DNA from: Brachionus plicatilis
Taxonomy: Eukaryota > Rotifera > Eurotatoria > Ploima > Brachionidae
Direction: 5' to 3'
DNA length: 49,276 nt
Assembly: GCA_010279815.1 (NCBI GenBank)
Contig: QEOQ01000344.1
Span: forward strand, 837,413 to 886,688
Shown: positions 42,929 through 49,276 of the stretch, one piece after another
Numbering within the stretch: the first letter of the stretch is position 1
Layout of the letters: every line of letters begins with the position of its first letter
The notes under the pieces: generated by a model
What the model was told of the DNA's origin: nothing
The model's database searches: none
Seen by the model: only the letters and a program-made list of their open reading frames with translations
Translations under genes and position numbers: made by a program

Positions 42929-43195
42929 ATTTAATTATTTTTGTCTAGTTTGGAATTTTGTAAGCAAAAACCAGCTATGAATTTTGTGCTTGGCAATTTG
43001 AAAAAAGATTTTAGGCGATTTTTAAAATAATTTTAGAGTGACGGCGGAATTTTTAACTAATTTTTTTTTTTTTAAATTTTAAAATTAATGTTTCAAAATC
43101 GATTTTATTTTAAAAATATTTATTTAGTATTTGTACGTATGAATTTATAAAGAATTTTCAGTATTTTTTAGCACCATCGAGTATTTAACTTATAA

Positions 43196-43201
43196 AATAA
43201 A
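43196..43201 (+). terminator. Polyadenylation signal candidate of the tail-anchored gene
   Basis: AATAAA about 220-270 nt downstream of either possible stop codon. Other weaker candidates exist in this composition. Confidence 0.35.
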
Positions 43202-44350
43202 AGACTTTTAATTAAAAATGAAATTTTATTTTTTTTAATTATTCAAATCATATCTAAAAAGGACATTGTGAATGTTCATACAAACCTTCCAAAAATTACA
43301 TCAATAAAATTCTTTTTCATTTGTTTAAATTGACAAAATTAAGCTTTTTAAACGTTGATGATGAAACAACATGAAACATGTCTAACTAGATTCAAAAAAA
43401 AATAATTTTAAATCATACAGGAAATATTAATGGTCAAATAAAAGAAATCGATTTATTTTTTTGTCTTTGTGATCTATTCTAATTTGAATTTTTTCTTGCA
43501 GTTTTAAGATTTATTTTATTTCAGTCATCCTTTTTTAAATAATTTTGAATTAGGTGGTTATAATTGTAAAGAAATGCAACTTATATGTTAAGGCTGGCTA
43601 ATTTTTAAAGTAATTGAAAATTAAAAATAACAAAAAATTTAATTTTCAATTCTAAATTAACATACAATTTAAATAAAAAAATCAATTTATTGGAAAATAT
43701 TTCTTTAAATTTTTTCTTTAAACTGGATTGTTAAATAAAAATTCTTTATTTCAACTTTTAAAACTTGGATAAAAATCTGTACTAAAATATCCATATTTTT
43801 TATTATGAATTTAAATTTTGAATTAGAATTTTTGTGCGAAAATTCGCAATGCCTTTAAAAAGAAAATTGTTAATAAAATTGATAAGAATTTATGAAATGT
43901 AAATGAACTTACCTCAACTTTTAGAAACTGTACTCTTTAGCGTCGACTAAATTTTAGAGATGGGTTCAGAAAACATAAAAAGAGAATCAAACATAAATAA
44001 TAAAACGTTTTTTAATAAAAAAAATTTATAAAAAAAATTTAATAAAAACTATAAATATAAAATTAAAAGTTTTATTTGACTATAAACTAAAATTTGACAC
44101 TATTTCAGTTTTTCCATTGATTTCAAAAAGCCTTTTTACCATAATTCCTATTTTTTACATTTCCAAAATATTACAAAAAATCTTACTATTCAAATCTGAA
44201 TTTCTACCCGCAAGTCTTGCATTCAATATAAATTCAAGGAAAATTTTTCTTCAGGGTAAAAAGGGTTCTTCCTTTTTCATATCTTTTATTTTTCATGTTT
44301 TTCTAAAAACACATTCAAGAAATGAAAGCTCATCAATTTTGGTTTTCTAA
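43202..44350. other. No gene seen
   Basis: AT-rich. A fragment near 43261 (GGACATTGTGAATG) resembles the start of the dispersed repeat at 8083 but is too short to assign. Confidence 0.4.
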
Positions 44351-44622
44351 TTGAAATTTTGTAAAGAATTTTTTATATTCCCTAAGATCATCGAAGTAAT
44401 CTTCGATGAAGATAACTTCGATGTGAACCTAGAAGAAGTAAATTTGATTGAATTATTTGAAACACTCTTAGGGAATTGAACCTTCAGACCACAGCCAAAT
44501 CCCAAATTTCATTAACTTCCAATATTGAAACTTGTTCAAATCAATTAACACAAAAGAAACGTGGTAGAAAAAGGCTTCTTCGTGACGAAAATGGTAAAAT
44601 TATTAGGAAAAATAAAAAATAA
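44351..44622 (+). pseudogene. Frameshifted relic with AT-hook-like tail
   Basis: A frame from 44351 reads IPKIIEVIFDEDNFDVNLEE and continues to LFETLLG before a TGA. A one-base shift there continues as LQTTAKSQISLTSNIETC and then TQKKRGRKRLLRDENGKII, ending in TAA at 44622. The KRGRKR core resembles an AT-hook or nuclear-localisation segment. The two parts make a coherent acidic-then-basic protein end, so this is probably a decayed gene, or two exons with an unseen junction. No family is identified. Confidence 0.35.
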
Positions 44623-45299
44623 ATGTTTTTATACAGTTTTTGCTGGCTTTTAAATCGAATTTTTTAATTTTAAATTTAATTTTAATTTTTAATTTCTAAT
44701 CGAATTTAACTTTTGCTCTTAGAATAAATACAAAAATTAGAATAAAGTTTAATTTTTAATTTTTTTTAATTTCGAATTTAACACTACAATTTTTTGAGTT
44801 TTTTCCAAAATAAATTCGAAATTATTCTAAGAATAAAATCAAAGTTTTGCGCTTACACTTAGTTTAAAGTCAGACGTCAAGGTTTATTCTAAAAAAAAAA
44901 TAAAAAAATTTTATAACATGGTTTCGATGGTATTAGTTCCGTATGGAATAAACCCAAATTTTGACATAGTTCCAAGAGTAATGGTCACGAGTTTACGGTA
45001 TTATTTTTTCTTTATTATTAATGAATTTAAACATTTAAACATTTTTTGATTTGTAATTACTTAATAGATTTATTTATTCAAATTTGTCTTATTTTGAAAT
45101 CTTCAATAAAAATTTTATTTAGTTTTGTTAAAAAATTGATATAAAATTAATTTTTTTACTTATCAAACATTTACATTCAAATGACATTATTTGTTTTTTT
45201 CTGATAGAAGTTTTATTTTTTTATTCAGATTTAATTTTTTTCAAAAAAAGGTATTTTAAAGTAGCCAAATGAAATACTTTATTATAATAAATTCATTAT
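44623..45299. other. No gene seen
   Basis: AT-rich spacer between two relic reading frames; no repeat, RNA gene or splice-flanked open frame was recognised. Confidence 0.45.
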
Positions 45300-45610
45300 T
45301 TGAATGAGCTAATTAGAGATATTGAAGAAAATAGAAAAAAAGCAGAAGAAAAAACAAGAGAATTAAAGACTGAAATTGAAATAAATTTTTTAGAATTTTG
45401 TTTCAGGACGAGAAAAATATTTTTGTTTTTAAATTTGATTAGAATAAAAAAAGGGAACTTAAATCTGAAAAACAAGAACTTAATGAAGAAAATATAAAAG
45501 TAAACGACTTCGGAAAAGCTTGTAAATTTAAAGAATCTAAAAAATCGTTTCAATATAATTCAAAATGAGATTCAAATGATTCAACAAAATAATCAAAATA
45601 ATAATAAGAT
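45300..45610 (+). pseudogene. Coiled-coil gene fragment cut by a repeat
   Basis: A frame opens MNELIRDIEENRKKAEEKTR, a clear coiled coil. After a break around 45375-45445 coiled-coil-like sequence resumes in another frame (KKRELKSEKQELNEENIK, then NIIQNEIQMIQQNNQNNNK). It runs directly into the fold-back repeat at 45611. Composition resembles the helical N-termini of BTB-TLDc proteins but no BTB motif follows. The upstream ATG and breaks in frame mark it as a remnant. Confidence 0.35.
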
Positions 45611-45954
45611 AAAAATGCCAAAGCTTAAGTTCTGAAGGGCCAAAACATATTATGTAAATTGTAGCAACTGATACATACTTTGTACCACCACTATACTGAT
45701 TCTGGAAAACTCTGCAATAAATCTTCAAAATTCAGAAAATTGTGAATTTGGGATACCAAAAAAAATCCAACTCAACTTTAAGTGGTGGTACATAGGATGT
45801 TTTCAATTTTGCAGAATTTGAAGAATCAGTTAATTGTACAAAGGATGTATCAAAGGATGCATCAGTTGCTTCAATTTACAGAATTTGTTTTGGCCCTTCG
45901 GAACTTAAGCTTTGGCATTTTTAATATTTTGTTTTTGTACCAAAATTCACAATG
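45611..45954. repeat. Fold-back repeat made of two inverted copies of a dispersed repeat
   Basis: 45611-45672 and 45861-45924 are inverted copies of one sequence (ATGCCAAAGCTTAAGTTC... and its complement), with an inner inverted pair TGTACCACCACT (45681-45692) and AGTGGTGGTACA (45781-45792). The right part to 45954 also matches 8083-8190. In each copy one strand can encode CFGPSELKL(W). This is probably a composite of mobile repeats; no target duplication was found. Confidence 0.65.
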
Positions 45955-45998
45955 CCGCCGTCTGCCGGCCCGGATGACAAAATAGAAGGGTAACATAA
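45950..45998 (+). mobile_element. Decayed copy of the retroelement-like 3' tail
   Basis: ATGCCGCCGTCTGCCGG followed by CCCGGATGACAAAATAGAAG and GGTAAC resembles the tail at 4145-4200, but here on the plus strand and missing the TCCCAAG portion. It abuts the fold-back repeat. Confidence 0.4.
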
Positions 45999-46238
45999 AA
46001 TAAATTTTATTAATCACTTTCAAAATTTAAAATTTAAATTATTTAATTTTTTTAAGACAAATAATGTTCTTGAATAAAAATATCCTCAACTTTTTGTTTA
46101 AAGTCAATGACATTTTTTAAGTTTTTTCAAAATTTCAACTAGTATAACTTTATACTAGAATAAAAAAAAAAGTTACACTATTCTCAACTAGCAATCGGCT
46201 TAAAATAAAATTCAAATTTTTTACTTTAAATTGGCAAA
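45999..46238. other. Short upstream region of MCM6
   Basis: About 240 bp of AT-rich DNA between the repeat remnant and the MCM6 ATG. The promoter must lie here or inside the repeats; no element is distinguishable. Confidence 0.4.
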
Positions 46239-48836
46239 ATGGAACCAGCAAATCTAATGCCCATGATGAAAGACGATCTTGGCGAAAAGGTTCAAAAGCT
46301 TTTCCAGGACTTTCTCGAAGAGTAAAATTTCCATCCACACATCTTTCTCCTTCTAAATAAACCAAAACCTTTTGCAGATACCCAAGAGATTCAGAAATCA
46401 AAAAGTACATACCCCAAGCCAAAGATCTGACTCGGCCAGACCGGAACACACTGGTGGTCGACTTTGCCGATGTAGAAAGACACGATGACCGGCTCAAGAA
46501 CGCCATCCACGAACAAATCTATCGTTTGTATCCATTTTTGTGCAATGCTGTCAAAAACTTTGTCAAAGACAACCAAAACGCCATGAGCAGCTCGCTGCCA
46601 GACAGCTCAGCAGAAAAAGCCCAGCAAGTAAGCGCCAACAAGGAGTTTTATATCGCTTTTGAAAACGTATCACAAACATCTAAACTAAGAGAGCTGTCAA
46701 CAGCCAAAATTGGCAGCCTAATGAGCATAACAGCCCAGGTGACGCGCACACATCCAGTCCATCCAGAACTAGTAAGCGGAACTTTTGTGTGCCTCGACTG
46801 TCAATCGGTGGTCAAAAATGTTCTCCAACAATTCAAATACACTCAGCCGTCTACATGCAAAAATCCCCAATGTGCCAATCGGCAAAGGTTCACTCTTGAC
46901 CTCAACGAGTCCAAGTTTGTCGACTTTCAGAAAGTGCGCATCCAAGAAATTCAGTCAGAATTGCCCAGAGGCTGCATACCAAGAAGCATGGAGGTAATAT
47001 TGCGCGCCGAGTGTGTCGAAAAGACCCAGGCTGGTGACAGATGTGAATTTGTAGGCACATTGATTGTGGTGCCTGATGTCTCCAAGTTGTCTTCGCTGGG
47101 ACCGCGAGCTGAAACTTCTGCCCGAGTCAACGGCTCCAATGACAACGAGGGCATTAGTGGCCTAAGGGCGCTTGGTGTGCGCGAGCTTTCCTACAAAATG
47201 GCTTTTTTGGCCTACCATGTGGCGCCATGCAATGCAAAATTTGGCGGCAAGGACTTCAACATCGAGGAGCTCAGCATGGACAAGCTCAAGCAGTCCATGT
47301 CCGACCAGGAGTGGCTCAAAATATACGAGATGAGCAATGACAAAAATTTGGTCAGCAATCTGTGCCAGTCGCTGTTTCCGACCATTTACGGAAACGAGGA
47401 GATCAAGAAGGGAATACTGCTGATGCTGTTCGGCGGAGTGCCCAAGCGCACTCTCGAAGGCACCAGTCTGCGTGGCGACATAAACATTTGCATTGTGGGA
47501 GACCCGAGCACTGCCAAGAGCCATTTTTTGACCCAAGTGGAAGAATTCGCGCCCAGGGCCATTTACACCTGTGGCAAGTCGAGTTCCGCAGCAGGTCTGA
47601 CTGCGGCGGTGTGCCGTGACGAGGAGTCATACGAGTTTGTGATCGAAGCCGGAGCTCTCATGCTGGCTGATAATGGAATATGCTGCATAGATGAATTTGA
47701 CAAGATGGACATTAAAGATCAGGTGGCCATTCACGAAGCCATGGAACAGCAAACAATCAGCATTACCAAGGCCGGCATCCGGGCCACCCTAAACGCCAGA
47801 ACAAGCATACTTGCTGCAGCTAATCCTGTCGAGGGCAGGTACGACAGATGCAAGTCGCTCAGATACAACATAAACATGTCAGCGCCCATCATGTCGCGTT
47901 TTGATCTCTTTTTCATACTGATTGACGAGTGCAATGAAGTGGTGGACTATTGGATAGCTCAGAGAATTGTCAACTTTCATACCAATGATCAGCAGGTGAT
48001 AGAACAGTCCCGGGTCTACACCATTGCCGACATTCAAAAGTACATCACATTTGCCCGACTGTGCAAGCCGGTTATCAGCAAAGAGGCTCAAGTGGTCATG
48101 ATTTCCGAGTACAAGAAGCTGAGGCAGAGAGAAAGCTCGAACAAGTCGGCGTGGCGGATCACTGTGAGACAGCTGGAGAGCATGATCCGCTTGTCCGAGG
48201 CCCTGGCCAGAATGCAGCTCAAGGAAGAGGTTGTGGTGGAGCATGTGCACGAGGCGTTCAGGCTATTGAGCAAATCGATAATCAGAGTGGAACAGCCCGA
48301 TGTGCAGTTCGAGGAGAACTTTGACTCGGCCTGGACCGCTAGCAAAATTCAGCAGCCTGAGACTTTGGGCGCCCAGGAAGCAGAGCAAACGGACACGGCC
48401 AACCAGGAGACACAGGAAAAGAAACAAGCTGTGAAGCTGAGCTATGATGAGTACAAAAGAATATCCAATATGTTGGTGTATTATATTCGCAAAAAGGAAG
48501 AGGAAATAGACACGGAAAGCGAGGATTTTGGTGGTGTTCACAAAAGTGAGCTTGTTGGCTGGTACCTGAATGAGATCGAGTCGCAGATCGAAAATGAACA
48601 GCAGCTTAATGAGCAAAGTTGTTTGATTGAGAAAATTTTACACAGATTAATCAATTATGTGGGATTTGAATTTTTTTTTTTATATATTATTTATTTTTGT
48701 AATTATTTATTTTTTATTCAAGGATAATGTGATCATTAAGTTGGACAAGCTGGGCCTTAAGACCGATCATGTAGAGCAAACAGATGCAACTGATCCAATT
48801 TTGGTCGTTCATCCAAATTATGAAGCTACGGATTAG
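46239..48836 (+). CDS. MCM6: MCM6, subunit of the MCM2-7 replicative helicase, three exons
   Basis: Exons are 46239-46321, 46378-48658 and 48723-48836, with introns of 56 and 64 nt, giving 825 residues, close to animal MCM6 length. The start MEPANLM and the following helical domain are complete. Zinc-binding Cys are at about 166, 169, 188 and 193 (CLDC...CKNPQC). The AAA+ core has Walker A GDPSTAKS (402-409), Walker [11 protein letters not shown] (463 on) and the arginine finger SRFDLFF (534 on), all intact. The C-terminal winged-helix region follows and runs through the last intron. MCM6 acts in the MCM2-7 ring that unwinds DNA at replication origins. Identity among MCM paralogues rests on overall similarity to MCM6, such as [16 protein letters not shown] and [14 protein letters not shown]. 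The last donor, GTGGGA, is atypical but keeps the frame. Codon use is more GC-rich than in neighbours. Confidence 0.95.
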
Positions 48837-49276
48837 AATTTTTTATTTAGGCAAAAAAGCGGAATTTTTAAATGTGTAATTTTTGTAATTAGAATAGCAA
48901 TGATACTAGAGAATTGTGGTCAAATTTTAGCCTTTTATTTGAAATTGAATTTGAAAAAACAAACTCTAACTCTCTCTCTCTCTCTTGATGTGAATTGTAA
49001 ATTTTTTTCGAATGAAATTTAATGGCAAATGAATATTTTTTTTTTAAATAAAATGAATAAAAAAATTTTTCTTTTTTGGTACAATTTAGAAAATTTAAAA
49101 TTAATTTAAACAAATTTTCTACGGATGTTCAAAAATGAAGGTTCAAAATTTTGACAAGTAAAAAAATTTGTTTCCAAAGACCGAATTTAACCAAATTTTG
49201 TTTAATTGACTTTAAAAATTAAGAAAATAAAAAAATCTAGTTATCTTATGGTTTAATAAAAAAAAAAACAGCTACA
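48837..49276. other. 3' flank of MCM6
   Basis: Contains a (CT)8 microsatellite at 48970-48985 and possible polyadenylation signals (AATAAA near 49046 and 49056). A 74-codon minus-strand frame crosses the microsatellite and is not accepted as a gene. Confidence 0.5.

Noticed and set aside
43261..43285. Possible extra copy of the 8083 repeat
   Set aside because: Only about 14 bases match before similarity is lost.
46785..48345. Several open frames of 60-124 codons inside MCM6 in other frames
   Set aside because: All are shadows of the MCM6 coding sequence, whose GC-richer codons reduce stop codons in other frames.
1..49276. CRISPR arrays, bacterial operons, prophage or viral genes
   Set aside because: No regularly spaced identical repeats and no viral or bacterial coding signatures were seen. 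The window is ordinary animal-type nuclear DNA with introns.

Overview
The window is very AT-rich eukaryotic DNA. It carries intron-containing nuclear genes with short spliceosomal introns (mostly 45-66 nt, GT...AG). The gene set is animal: Ig-superfamily neuronal-type adhesion proteins, an ALMS-motif centrosomal protein, MCM6, and BTB(T1)-TLDc proteins. The compact introns, strong AT bias and small BTB/TLDc gene family suggest a small invertebrate such as a monogonont rotifer. That assignment is inference; nothing in the window proves it.

Layout. Bases 1-3971 form a unit bounded by perfect 146-bp terminal inverted repeats. It contains a zinc-knuckle gene fragment, a dead BTB-TLDc copy split by a 421-bp hAT-like MITE (8-bp target duplication), a palindromic element, and a BTB copy with an open frame but no TLDc domain. 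Bases 4145-5165 hold three copies of a GC-richer retroelement-like tail. A near-complete BTB-TLDc gene (5525-6550) has one in-frame TAA fourteen residues before its expected end, and a fourth BTB copy (9355-9837) is a frameshifted remnant. At 10570-11164 (minus) lies a small three-exon gene for a predicted secreted 160-residue cysteine-containing protein that no single long ORF reveals. From 11.2 to 18.4 kb is gene-poor DNA with a diverged tandem repeat array and a duplicated 0.3-kb block.

A seven-exon gene (18453-22182, plus) encodes a type I membrane Ig protein of 810 residues. Convergent to it is a three-exon minus-strand gene (26045-28062) for an ALMS-motif protein. Two intron-containing elongator tRNA-Met(CAT) genes stand tail to tail at 28286-28559, followed by a 12-bp minisatellite. 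A five-exon minus-strand gene (31407-33138) encodes a GPI-type, three-Ig lachesin/IgLON-like protein. A long non-coding stretch (33.1-41.3 kb) includes a GC-richer block upstream of that gene which may be regulatory. A plus-strand gene (41330-42928) encodes a tail-anchored protein of unknown function. After relic ORFs and a fold-back repeat, the window ends with a complete MCM6 gene (46239-48836).

No operon-like arrangement is visible. The two Ig genes could both act in cell adhesion and MCM6 in replication, but neighbouring genes show no functional link. Gene models were joined by eye from reading frames and splice-site consensus and have not been checked against transcripts.
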